Assembly (NCBI GenBank): GCA_035946955.1
Contig: DASYYE010000201.1
Coordinates: 1 to 13,253, forward strand
Source: DASYYE01 sp035946955
Lineage (GTDB): Bacteria > Actinomycetota > Actinomycetes > Streptosporangiales > Streptosporangiaceae
Direction: 5' to 3'
DNA: 13,253 nucleotides
Both the position numbers and the translations under genes were made by a program. The notes below the pieces were generated by a model. The model made no database searches. It saw nothing but the letters and a program-made list of their open reading frames with translations, and had not been told where the DNA came from. Shown here in pieces: positions 6,702 to 13,034 of this stretch (position 1 is its first letter; the number at the start of each line of letters is the position of its first letter).

Positions 6702-7325
6702 ATGACTGTTGCGCTCCAGGTCAGGGCCGCTGGCCGCAGGTCGGCCCTGTTGCTGCGGCCATGGTCCCTGGGCGACATGGTCGCGCTGCTGGCTGAGATG
6801 GCGTATGAGTACCCAAGGCGCGGGCTCCACTCGCACCCCGAAACCGGCCGTCCAGAGTGGGGTTGCTGGACCGGGCCGAGCGATGAGCAGCAAGCCTGGG
6901 AGTGGCTGGCAGGTCAGGACCGTGGCTGGCATGACGGCGACTGGCTGACCTTTGCCGTGTTCGAGCAGCATGAATCAGTGCCCAGCTACTGCCTGGCCGG
7001 TCACGTTGGGCTGAAGTCCTGCACACGCGGTGACCGGCTCGCTCAGAGCGAGTCGGCGGAGGTCAGCTATTGGATCGCTGCCGCGGCACGGGGGCGGGGC
7101 GTGGCCACCGCCGCGTTGACGGCCGTCACCGCCTGGGCCTTCGAGAACTTCGCTACCACCGGGCTGGTGCAGATCAAGCTGGTACACGACCTGGACAACC
7201 ATGCATCCTGCCGGGTCGCGGACAAGAGCGGCTATGCCTTCCAAAAGGTCAGCCCGGCCAACCCACCGCTGTGGTTCACGGCGGGACACATCCACACCCG
7301 GTCCGCTGGCGCATTTACCGGATGA
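6702..7325 (+). CDS. GNAT-family N-acetyltransferase (RimJ/RimL type)
   Basis: 207 residues. The acetyl-CoA site is VSYWIAAAARGRGVATAALT (121-140), with R130-G-R-G-V-A as the pyrophosphate loop, followed by IKLVHDLDNHASCRVADKSGYAF (158-180), where N166 and the SGY turn are typical. The N-terminal part (LLLRPWSLGDMVALLAEM) is the usual first strand and helix. These enzymes acetylate N-termini, amines or antibiotics; the target is unknown. The frame stays open upstream to 5820, but that part is antisense to a methyltransferase, so ATG 6702 is taken. No Shine-Dalgarno is visible; GATAAG at 6693-6698 is a weak -10 candidate, so a leaderless start is possible. The gene ends 13 bases from the convergent glycosidase. 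Confidence 0.85.
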   Translation: MTVALQVRAAGRRSALLLRPWSLGDMVALLAEMAYEYPRRGLHSHPETGRPEWGCWTGPSDEQQAWEWLAGQDRGWHDGDWLTFAVFEQHESVPSYCLAGHVGLKSCTRGDRLAQSESAEVSYWIAAAARGRGVATAALTAVTAWAFENFATTGLVQIKLVHDLDNHASCRVADKSGYAFQKVSPANPPLWFTAGHIHTRSAGAFTG

Positions 7326-7338
7326 TCTGCCCTGTGCG

Positions 7339-8712
7339 TCAGACCTGGCTGAGGTGGATCAGCGTGGTGATGCCGCGTGCCTGCAGGTAGGCCTGGTTGG
7401 TGCTCATGCTTTCCAGCACCACCGCGGGCCGGGTGCCCTGGTGGACCAGCTTCATGAACGGCACGAAGAATGGCGTCCACGGGACCATGCTGTCCGGCAG
7501 GACCAGCGCTGAGGTCCGCTGAATCGGCTGCGGCGGGTTCTGGTCGTACTCGGCAACCAGCGCCTGGATCGTCTTGCCGATCGGCTTGAGCTGGTGGTCG
7601 TTGGTGAACACGCCGAGGGTGTACTCCAGCGGGTTGAAGCCAGCGAAGCGGGTGCTGGGGTCGTGCGAGCACCACCAGGTGATGCCCCACAGGTTGGAAC
7701 AGCTCACCATGTTCTGGATCGACAGCTTGGTCCAGCCGGGGATCAGTTTCGACGACATCCACACGTCGGAGACGCCGGTCTCCTCGATCCACACCTGGCG
7801 GGTCAGGTCGGTCTGGAACGCCTTGATCAGCTCGATGAAGTACTCGGAGTAGTGCAGCGAAGCCGTGGACATCGGGCCATAGGTGCCGAACACACCGGTC
7901 CAGCCAGCCCAGGTATGGTTCGCGGTCAGCGTCCCGGCGTTAGATACGCCAGGGCGGGAGAAGAAGCCGTCGTTCAGCCACGGGAAGTGGTCGAGGCCGT
8001 TGACGTGGAGCTTCCCGGGAGCGGCCTGCTCAGCCGTGGCGAACATGGTCTGCGCCCAGGCGTCGCCGTCCGCGGTCGCGAGGTTGATCCCGAACGGCAT
8101 GGCGAACCAGTGGATCTCATTGGCCAGGTCGAAGCCAAGGAACCTCGGGTGACTGCCGACCTTCGCCGCCAGCGCGGTGAACAGCTCCTGCTGGGCGGTG
8201 ATCGACGCGGAGTCGGTGAAGAAGTTGGTCATCTGGGCGGTGCCGCCGTTGAGCAGCCACGGTGTCACGAACAGGAAGCCCGACACCTGGCCATTGAGGA
8301 CCGTGACCTCCACATCGAGCCCGGCCGTGTCGGCCATATTGAGGAACTCGTGCAGCCGGTCCACGATCCCGGTACGGATGTAGGTGCTGTTCGGCTGGAG
8401 TTCCGGCCACAGCATCATGATCCGGATGTGGTCCATGCCGATGGAGGCGATGTCGGCCAGATCCTGGTTGATGGACGCGGCGTCCCAGTCGGTCCAGGAG
8501 TACCACCAGTTCTTGGACGGGGTGTAGTTCAGGCCGAACCGGACCGCGCGCTGCGGGGCGCGCGGTCCGGACGCCGCCGCGGACTTGGACAGCGGTGCCC
8601 GCGCGCCAACCGGTGTCGCATGCGAGGGCTCGCTGACACCTAGCACTGAGGCGGCCGCGACGCTACCGAGGAAACCGCGGCGTCCTAATGACGAGGGAGC
8701 CTGGTCGCTCAC
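7339..8712 (-). CDS. Tat-exported glycoside hydrolase, clan GH-A (GH5-like)
   Basis: 457 residues. The N-terminus carries a twin-arginine signal (LGRRGFLGSVAAASVLG, 9-25) with cleavage probably near residues 32-36, so the enzyme is folded before export. The mature part opens FGLNYTPSKNWWYSW, followed by DLADIASIGMDHIRIMMLW, the first strands of a (beta/alpha)8 barrel. FLGFDLANEIHWF (191-203) holds N198-E199, the acid/base pair of clan GH-A, and VWIEETGVS (307-315) holds the likely nucleophile E311. Beta-mannanase or another beta-glycanase is the best guess; the substrate is not fixed by what I can see. The GTG start has AGGAGG six bases upstream. It is controlled, by inference, through a LacI-type palindrome over its -35 box, and lies divergent to a sialidase-like gene. 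Confidence 0.85.
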   Translation of the reverse strand: MSDQAPSSLGRRGFLGSVAAASVLGVSEPSHATPVGARAPLSKSAAASGPRAPQRAVRFGLNYTPSKNWWYSWTDWDAASINQDLADIASIGMDHIRIMMLWPELQPNSTYIRTGIVDRLHEFLNMADTAGLDVEVTVLNGQVSGFLFVTPWLLNGGTAQMTNFFTDSASITAQQELFTALAAKVGSHPRFLGFDLANEIHWFAMPFGINLATADGDAWAQTMFATAEQAAPGKLHVNGLDHFPWLNDGFFSRPGVSNAGTLTANHTWAGWTGVFGTYGPMSTASLHYSEYFIELIKAFQTDLTRQVWIEETGVSDVWMSSKLIPGWTKLSIQNMVSCSNLWGITWWCSHDPSTRFAGFNPLEYTLGVFTNDHQLKPIGKTIQALVAEYDQNPPQPIQRTSALVLPDSMVPWTPFFVPFMKLVHQGTRPAVVLESMSTNQAYLQARGITTLIHLSQV

Positions 8713-8763
8713 GAGGAACCTCCTGTGTGATTCGCCCGGAAGATTGGCCTTTGGGCCTCCACC

Positions 8764-8792
8764 ATGTCACAGCAGGATGACAACGTTGTCAA
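8764..8792 (-). promoter_or_regulatory. Promoter of the glycosidase gene
   Basis: On the minus strand TTGACA (8792-8787) and TGACAT (8769-8764) are 17 bases apart. The -35 is perfect and the -10 fits four of six TATAAT positions. The transcript would start near 8757 and have a leader of about 45 bases holding AGGAGG. Confidence 0.65.
8778..8791. promoter_or_regulatory. LacI-family-type operator palindrome
   Basis: TGACAACGTTGTCA is a perfect 14-bp palindrome with the central CG and AACGTT core typical of LacI/GalR-family operators of sugar genes. It overlaps the -35 box of the glycosidase, so a bound repressor would block polymerase. It also lies about 56-69 bases before the predicted start of the divergent Asp-box gene. 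No LacI-type regulator is in the window. Confidence 0.75.
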
Positions 8793-8834
8793 TGGTCGGG
8801 GTCACGTGTCGGTGCGCCTTCACGGCAGTCGTGG

Positions 8835-8840
8835 TGTTAT
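8835..8840 (+). promoter_or_regulatory. -10 box for leaderless transcription of the Asp-box gene
   Basis: TGTTAT sits so that the usual six-base discriminator puts the transcription start at the A of the ATG at 8847. No convincing -35 box was found, and the GAGG at 8841-8844 is too close to the ATG to serve as a ribosome site. Confidence 0.4.
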
Positions 8841-8846
8841 GAGGAC

Positions 8847-10229
8847 ATGGCATACACCGGCCCGCTCGCCAGAGCACGTGCTGTCGCGGGGTGCGTTGCG
8901 CTCGCGCTCGCCTCGCCGGCCTTAACAGCGACTGCCGCTGCTCCCCCCGGAGTGCTGGCGGCGAGCCGTTCCCACACGCTGGCGATGCAACGGCCCCAGG
9001 TCGGCCCGGTCACAGAGGTCAGCCGCGGCTGCAAGGGCCAGAACGCCGAGGTCGAGCAGGCCGTCGCCCTTCCCTACGTGTACGAGGCGTGGATCGGCTG
9101 TGGCGGGATCGGGTTCGCACGGTCGACCAACGGTGGGCGCAGCTTTGGCCGGCCCGTAACCGTGCCGGGCTCGACGGGCTCGGGCTTTGTCCAGATCGAC
9201 GGACGGTTCCTGCCAAAGTACGGCTGGGACCCAGCCATCGCGGTCGCGCCCAACGGCACTGTCTACGTTTCGTACATGATCTTCAGGCAGCGGCAGGGAT
9301 ACGACCACCCCCGGGTCGCGGTCTCCACCGACCACGGGGCGACCTTCGCGCACCTCTACTCCCCCATGCCCCCGGCCCAGGACAGGGACAACTGGGGCGA
9401 CCGGGACTTCATCACTGTCGCCCCCGACGGCAAGCTCTACCTGACCTGGGACTTCGGGCCGTCTCTCAAGTCGCCGGACGCGAACATCGTGATCCAGGAC
9501 TCTGCCGACGGCGGACGGGTATGGAGTCGTATCACCCCCGTCAGCCCCGGGTACCCGGCACACGGTGGCGTTGTCGCGGGCCCTCTCGTGGTGGAGCCCA
9601 ATGGCCGCATCGACGTGCTGCTGTGGGTGCTGCACGACCCCGGCTTACCTGGTTATGCGCTGCCTCCCGGCCATGACTATTTCACCTCGTCGCCGGATGG
9701 CGGAAGGAGCTGGTCCAAGCCGGTGGCGGTCGGGCCCAAGACAGACCACATCGGCGGCCTGGTGGGCTGGATCGACGCTGACATCGGGATCGACGCGGCA
9801 GGCACCCTGTACGCGACGTGGGACACCCAGCGCCCCGGTGGCGACATCGGGTGGCTGTCCTACTCCACCGACCACGGTCAAACCTGGTCCCGGGCCCGCA
9901 GGGCAACCCCCGACCACGACAAGGCCGAGCACATCATGGCCGTCGTCGGGGGTGCACCGGGTGATGCCTATGTGGGATGGCTGTCGGACAACTCACCGGC
10001 CGGGTTCGCGCAGTACCTCCGCCCGTTCTCGGTCCGCAAGGGCTGGCTGTCCGCGCCCATCCAGGTGTCCCGGCAGTTCGGGGACCGCCGCGTCTGGCCG
10101 GGCGACACGATCGGCATCTCCCTGCTCCGAATGCACGGACACAGCCCCCCGACGGTCATGCTGAGCTGGGGCAGTGCGGTCAGCAAGCGGACGTCGCAGA
10201 TCTGGGCCGTGCAGGTCCGGCATGCGTAA
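8847..10229 (+). CDS. Secreted Asp-box (BNR) repeat protein, sialidase-like propeller
   Basis: 460 residues. A Sec signal peptide is seen at 1-32 (charged start, hydrophobic 13-25, ATAAA before the likely cut). The mature protein has five Asp-box motifs, SxDxGxxW/F: 93-100 (STNGGRSF), 160-167 (STDHGATF), 219-226 (SADGGRVW), 282-289 (SPDGGRSW) and 340-347 (STDHGQTW). They mark a six-bladed sialidase-like propeller. The NWGDRDFITVAPDGKLYLTW segment is common in secreted exo-alpha-sialidase-like proteins of actinobacteria. The Arg triad and nucleophile Tyr of true sialidases cannot be assigned here, so enzyme activity is open. It is divergent from the Tat glycosidase, and both may act on external glycans. 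Confidence 0.82.
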   Translation: MAYTGPLARARAVAGCVALALASPALTATAAAPPGVLAASRSHTLAMQRPQVGPVTEVSRGCKGQNAEVEQAVALPYVYEAWIGCGGIGFARSTNGGRSFGRPVTVPGSTGSGFVQIDGRFLPKYGWDPAIAVAPNGTVYVSYMIFRQRQGYDHPRVAVSTDHGATFAHLYSPMPPAQDRDNWGDRDFITVAPDGKLYLTWDFGPSLKSPDANIVIQDSADGGRVWSRITPVSPGYPAHGGVVAGPLVVEPNGRIDVLLWVLHDPGLPGYALPPGHDYFTSSPDGGRSWSKPVAVGPKTDHIGGLVGWIDADIGIDAAGTLYATWDTQRPGGDIGWLSYSTDHGQTWSRARRATPDHDKAEHIMAVVGGAPGDAYVGWLSDNSPAGFAQYLRPFSVRKGWLSAPIQVSRQFGDRRVWPGDTIGISLLRMHGHSPPTVMLSWGSAVSKRTSQIWAVQVRHA

Positions 10230-10272
10230 CACCGCTGCCACCGGCCCGTCCTAGGAACCAACCGGCCCACCA

Positions 10273-10302
10273 GCGACGGTAATGCACGGGCGTCACTAAA
10301 CT
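10273..10302 (+). promoter_or_regulatory. Promoter of the fluoride operon
   Basis: TAAACT (10297-10302) fits a TANNNT -10 box and predicts a transcription start near 10309, exactly at the first base of the riboswitch. GCGACG (10273-10278) is a partial -35 match at an 18-base spacing. The agreement between predicted start and aptamer start is the main support. Confidence 0.5.
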
Positions 10303-10307
10303 GACAC

Positions 10308-10403
10308 TGCGGCGGTGGGACTCGCCGTTCCACTCGGATTGTGGGCAACTGCGGCGCAGCCGCCAATGGTCCCTGCCAGAAGTTCGGGCCGATCCTGGCA
10401 GGG
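10308..10403 (+). promoter_or_regulatory. Fluoride riboswitch (crcB motif) with SD-sequestering hairpin
   Basis: Stem 1 pairs GGCG (10311-10314) with CGCC (10323-10326). Its loop holds GGGAC (10317-10321), which can pair with GUCCC (10369-10373), the tertiary/long-range helix known in crcB RNAs. An extra hairpin CCAC/GUGG (10330-10333/10341-10344) is followed by GCAACU, then a stem GCGGC/GCCGC (10351-10355/10359-10363) and CAAUG before GUCCC, matching the known AAC-stem-UGAUG layout. Two bases differ from consensus: GGCGGUGG for GGNGAUGG, and CAAUG for UGAUG. A second hairpin, CCCUGCCAG (10371-10379) with CUGGCAGGG (10395-10403), uses the same CCC and covers the start of the GGGAGG ribosome site, so ligand binding should free translation of crcB. 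Confidence 0.72.
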
Positions 10404-10409
10404 AGGACC

Positions 10410-10901
10410 ATGTACAAGGCTGACAGCCGGTCTGCACCGGAGTCTGCGCAGGCACCCGAAGCGCACCACCCCGACCCCCGAACGCGGCTGCGCAGTATCC
10501 CGTGGCTGACGCTGACCGTAATCGCGGTGGGCGGGGTGACCGGGGCGCTGGCACGGCAGGGACTGTGGGTGGCGTTCCCGCACCGCATCGGTGCCTTCGA
10601 CTGGACGACGCTGGGCATCAACGTGGGCGGGTCCGCGCTGATCGGGGCGCTGATGACCGTAGTCACCGAGGTCAGGCACACGCACCGGCTGACCGCCCCG
10701 TTCCTGGGCGTGGGCGTGCTGGGTGGCTTCACCACGTTCTCGACCTACATCGTGGAAATCCAGCAGTCAGTCACGGCGAGGCACCCGGAGAGTGGGCTCG
10801 CCTACCTGGCCGGCACGGTGGTGGCCGCCCTGCTGGCCACCTTCACCGGGGTGACCGTGACCCGCCTGCTCAGCCGCTGGCACCGGAAGGAGAAGTCATG
10901 A
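10410..10901 (+). CDS. crcB: Fluoride channel CrcB/FluC, first paralogue
   Basis: 163 residues, four membrane helices (about 32-54, 65-86, 96-118, 130-154) after a 30-residue polar N-terminus. Family marks are GGVTGALARQ (41-50, R49), GINVGGSALIG with N71, and GGFTTFSTY (105-113), the pore motif where the two Phe-box positions are F110 and Y113. FluC proteins form antiparallel dimers that let fluoride leak out of the cytosol. The ATG at 10410 is preceded by GGGAGG. Upstream in-frame codons lie in the riboswitch, so they are rejected. It overlaps the DUF190 gene by four bases (ATGA). A second paralogue in the operon suggests a heterodimer. Confidence 0.93.
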   Translation: MYKADSRSAPESAQAPEAHHPDPRTRLRSIPWLTLTVIAVGGVTGALARQGLWVAFPHRIGAFDWTTLGINVGGSALIGALMTVVTEVRHTHRLTAPFLGVGVLGGFTTFSTYIVEIQQSVTARHPESGLAYLAGTVVAALLATFTGVTVTRLLSRWHRKEKS

Positions 10902-11260
10902 AGCTGGAGGGGCGGGCCATGCGCCTGACCATCTTCATCGGTGAGGACGACCACTGGCACCACAAGCCGCTCTACACGGAGATCGTGCACCGCGCGCACG
11001 CGGCCGGCCTGGCGGGCGCCAGTGTGTTCCGGGGCATCGAAGGCTATGGCGCCTCTAGCCGGATCCACACCAGCCGCCTGCTGTCCCTGTCAGGTGACCT
11101 CCCGCTGGCGGTCATCCTCGTGGACACCGAGGACAAGGTCCGGACGTTCCTGCCCCAGCTCGACGAACTCGTCTCGGAAGGCCTGGTGATCCTCGACCCG
11201 GTCGAGGTCATCCGGTACGTCGGCCGTCCAGCCAAACCTCCGGCCCGGGACGCGCAGTGA
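10898..11260 (+). CDS. DUF190 family protein (PII-like fold)
   Basis: 120 residues. The sequence RLTIFIGEDDHWHHKPLYTEIV, then GLAGASVFRGIEGYGASSRIH, then LSGDLPLAVILVDTEDKVRTFLPQLDEL and EGLVILDPVEVIRY, is the complete DUF190 pattern. Family structures resemble trimeric PII signal proteins, and the genes are well known next to crcB, but their job is unknown. Here the gene lies between two crcB paralogues with four-base overlaps at both ends, so the three proteins are made together. AGGAG six bases before ATG 10898 is a good ribosome site. The second ATG (residue 8) is possible but less likely. A role in gating or sensing for the channel is inference. Confidence 0.9.
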   Translation: MKLEGRAMRLTIFIGEDDHWHHKPLYTEIVHRAHAAGLAGASVFRGIEGYGASSRIHTSRLLSLSGDLPLAVILVDTEDKVRTFLPQLDELVSEGLVILDPVEVIRYVGRPAKPPARDAQ

Positions 11261-11625
11261 CCGTCCTGCTAGTCGCCCTCGGCGCCGCAATCGGGGCGCC
11301 TGCCCGTTACTTCACCGACCGGGCGGTCCAGGTCCGCCACGACTCGGTCTTCCCCTGGGGCACGTTCATCGTGAACATCGCCGGCTCGGCGTTGCTCGGG
11401 TTCCTGGCGGCGCTGCCCACGCACGGCACGGCCGGCACGGTCCTCGGCGTGGCGTTCTGCGGGGCCTTTACGACGTACTCCACATTCGCCTACGAGACCT
11501 TCCGCCTGGCTGAGCAGCGGGCCTACCTGTTCGCGACGCTCAACACCGTCGCCAGCATCATCGCCGCACTTGGCGCCGCATACTGCGGCATGGCCATCGC
11601 ACAGGCTGTCACCCCCGCCCCCTAG
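11257..11625 (+). CDS. crcB: Fluoride channel CrcB/FluC, second paralogue
   Basis: 122 residues, four membrane helices (about 2-22, 33-54, 60-82, 92-116). GAAIGAPARYF (9-19, R17), FIVNIAGSALLGF with N40, and CGAFTTYSTFAYET (68-81) are the family motifs. The Phe-box positions are Y74 and F77, the reverse of the first paralogue. GTG start overlaps the DUF190 stop (GTGA). The long N-terminal tail of the first paralogue is absent. The two paralogues should insert in opposite directions and pair as a heterodimer, as known for other two-gene crcB loci. It is under the upstream fluoride riboswitch through the shared transcript. Confidence 0.93.
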   Translation: MTVLLVALGAAIGAPARYFTDRAVQVRHDSVFPWGTFIVNIAGSALLGFLAALPTHGTAGTVLGVAFCGAFTTYSTFAYETFRLAEQRAYLFATLNTVASIIAALGAAYCGMAIAQAVTPAP

Positions 11626-11628
11626 ACT
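11623..11628 (+). promoter_or_regulatory. -10 box for leaderless transcription of the DinB-family gene
   Basis: TAGACT overlaps the stop codon of the second crcB gene and puts the transcription start at 11635, next to the ATG at 11636. No ribosome site or clear -35 box was seen. It gives the gene expression independent of fluoride. Confidence 0.45.
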
Positions 11629-11635
11629 CCGGCGC

Positions 11636-12175
11636 ATGACCGTCATAGATGAGCAGGGCCGTCCGGAGCCTCCACCCGCGGCCGACGAGACCGCCACCCT
11701 GCTGGGGTTCCTGGACTACCAGCGCGCCACCCTGGCATGGAAGTGCTCGGGGCTGGACGCAGCGGGCCTGGCAGCGACCACAGCAGCCACGTCGATGACC
11801 CTGGGCGGGATACTCAAGCACATGGCCCTGGTCGAGGACTACTGGTTCAACCAGCAGCTACTTGGGCGGGAGCTGCCGTCGGCCTGGGACTCGGCAGGCT
11901 TCGGAGCTGACCGCGACTGGGAGTGGCACACCGCTGCTGACGACACCCCTGACCAGCTGCGCACGATGTGGGGGGCCGCAGCGGAACGGTCCCGCGAGGC
12001 GGTCACGGAGGCACTGGCCGACGGTGGGCTGGGCCGGCTGGCACTGCGCACCTGGCCCGACGGCAGGGCACCGAGCCTGCGGTGGATCCTGTGTCACATG
12101 ATCGAGGAGTACGCGCGGCACAACGGCCACGCCGACCTCCTGCGGGAGTCGATCGACGGCGAGACCGGGGAGTAA
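11636..12175 (+). CDS. DinB-family protein (DUF664 type)
   Basis: 179 residues, all-helical. The four-helix bundle metal site is seen in GGILKHMALVEDYWF (57-71, H62) and CHMIEEYARHNGHADLL (153-169, H162 and H165). DinB/YfiT-like proteins bind a divalent metal through three His, and some use low-molecular-weight thiols (bacillithiol or mycothiol) for transferase reactions; actinobacterial members are often uncharacterised. The ATG at 11636 is chosen because the -10 box TAGACT precedes it and the frame before it lies within crcB. Convergent to a second DinB-family gene 42 bases away, with which it shares fold and motifs but not close sequence. Confidence 0.85.
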   Translation: MTVIDEQGRPEPPPAADETATLLGFLDYQRATLAWKCSGLDAAGLAATTAATSMTLGGILKHMALVEDYWFNQQLLGRELPSAWDSAGFGADRDWEWHTAADDTPDQLRTMWGAAAERSREAVTEALADGGLGRLALRTWPDGRAPSLRWILCHMIEEYARHNGHADLLRESIDGETGE

Positions 12176-12217
12176 CGGCCCGCCGGCGGCGGCGGCTGCA
12201 GCACGACCCGGTGCGGT

Positions 12218-12709
12218 CTACATCACGATCCACTGGCGGCCGTCGAGGATTTCGCGGACCGCATCGAGGTGCCCCGCGTGGCAGGCGGTTTCCTTGATCA
12301 TGTGGAGCATGATGTAGCGCAGGTTGGGGAAGTCGATCGACCACTCAGCCCAGCGCGGGTCCGGTTGCCTCGGCGCCATGCCGAGCGGGGTGTCGGCGAT
12401 GACGGCGTTCGCGCGCTCGATCTCCTCGCGGTACAGGTTGAAGACGTCCTCTGCGGTCTCGTCGGGCCCTAGCCGCCACTCAGCGTTGGGCCCCTCGGGG
12501 AAGAAGTCGAACGACTCCCCGCCGACCACACTGCGGAACCAGTAGTGCTCGTCCGCGAGGGCCAGGTGCTTGACCATGCCCAGGCAGTGCCACCCCGAGG
12601 GCAGGACCGGCTGGCACAACTGGGTCTCGGAGAGCCCATCCAGGATGCCGAGGACATGGTTGCGCTGCTGGTTGAGGAAATACAGCAACAGCTCGGCTTC
12701 TTCATCCAT
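12218..12709 (-). CDS. DinB-family protein (DUF664 type), second copy
   Basis: 163 residues from ATG 12709. Metal-site motifs are GMVKHLALADEHYWF and LHMIKETACHAGHLDAV, the same His pattern as its neighbour. LPSGWHCLGMVKHL and WSIDFPNLRYIMLHMIKE are typical of the group. The start is uncertain: in-frame ATGs also exist at 12769 and 12727. GGAGG overlaps the 12727 codon and lies 11 bases before 12709, so 12709 is preferred. Function is not known; thiol-dependent transferase or damage-response roles are family-level possibilities. Reading convergently with the other DinB gene, it shows no hairpin terminator between them. Confidence 0.8.
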   Translation of the reverse strand: MDEEAELLLYFLNQQRNHVLGILDGLSETQLCQPVLPSGWHCLGMVKHLALADEHYWFRSVVGGESFDFFPEGPNAEWRLGPDETAEDVFNLYREEIERANAVIADTPLGMAPRQPDPRWAEWSIDFPNLRYIMLHMIKETACHAGHLDAVREILDGRQWIVM

Positions 12710-12802
12710 CAGCCCGGTAACCTCCATGATCGCGGTGGCCGCCCTGCGCAACACAGTACGGGCCAACACGGACAGTTCTTGGGGGCGGACGTGTGTTATC
12801 CA

Positions 12803-12850
12803 TGACCGCGGTGCTTTTCACTGCTATGTGCAGGAAAAGCACCGCGGTCA
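12803..12850. repeat. 48-nt hairpin: perfect 17-bp arms plus 4 bp
   Basis: TGACCGCGGTGCTTTTC (12803-12819) and GAAAAGCACCGCGGTCA (12834-12850) are exact reverse complements. Inside them CTGC (12821-12824) pairs with GCAG (12830-12833) around loop TATGT, leaving one bulged A. Each arm contains the palindrome ACCGCGGT. The T-run is on the loop side, so it is not a standard terminator. Confidence 0.85.
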
Positions 12851-12900
12851 GGGTGATGGGCCCCGGGGGCAGGTGGGATGGCTGGGCACGCGGGAACGTG

Positions 12901-12922
12901 GCCAGCCGCCCCAGGCGGTGGC
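12901..12922 (+). repeat. Short hairpin upstream of radC
   Basis: GCCA (12901-12904) pairs with TGGC (12919-12922), and CCGCC (12906-12910) with GGCGG (12914-12918) around a CCA loop, leaving one bulged G. Stable on paper; role unknown. Confidence 0.4.
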
Positions 12923-12940
12923 AGCGTGGTGAGCGGGGCG

Positions 12941-13002
12941 GCCTGGGCAGGCGAGGAGGCTGTGGCAGACGGTGGCCGCGCGGCTGAGGAGGCTGCCCAG
13001 GC
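12941..13002. repeat. 10-bp inverted repeat enclosing a direct repeat
   Basis: GCCTGGGCAG (12941-12950) and CTGCCCAGGC (12993-13002) are exact reverse complements 42 bases apart. GAGGAGGCTG occurs twice between and across them (12953-12962 and 12986-12995). It could fold as a long hairpin in an RNA, or mark a pair of protein sites. Confidence 0.5.
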
Positions 13003-13028
13003 GGGGCGGGGCTGTCATACCTCCTGGG

Positions 13029-13034
13029 TAGTGT
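13029..13034 (+). promoter_or_regulatory. Possible -10 box of radC
   Basis: TAGTGT fits TANNNT and would start a transcript near 13041, but this leaves only about 12 bases of leader with the ribosome site at its very end, and no -35 box is seen. Weak. Confidence 0.25.

Noticed and set aside
7594..8643. 349-codon plus-strand open frame opposite the glycosidase
   Set aside because: Shadow of the minus-strand gene in GC-rich DNA; no recognisable motif, while the opposite strand has a Tat signal and the catalytic NE and EETG motifs.
10341..10409. Longer start for the first CrcB protein
   Set aside because: It would place coding sequence in the riboswitch aptamer; GGGAGG lies directly before ATG 10410.
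10502..10897. Open frame upstream of the DUF190 start
   Set aside because: It lies out of frame inside the first crcB gene. DUF190 homology and a good ribosome site begin at 10898.
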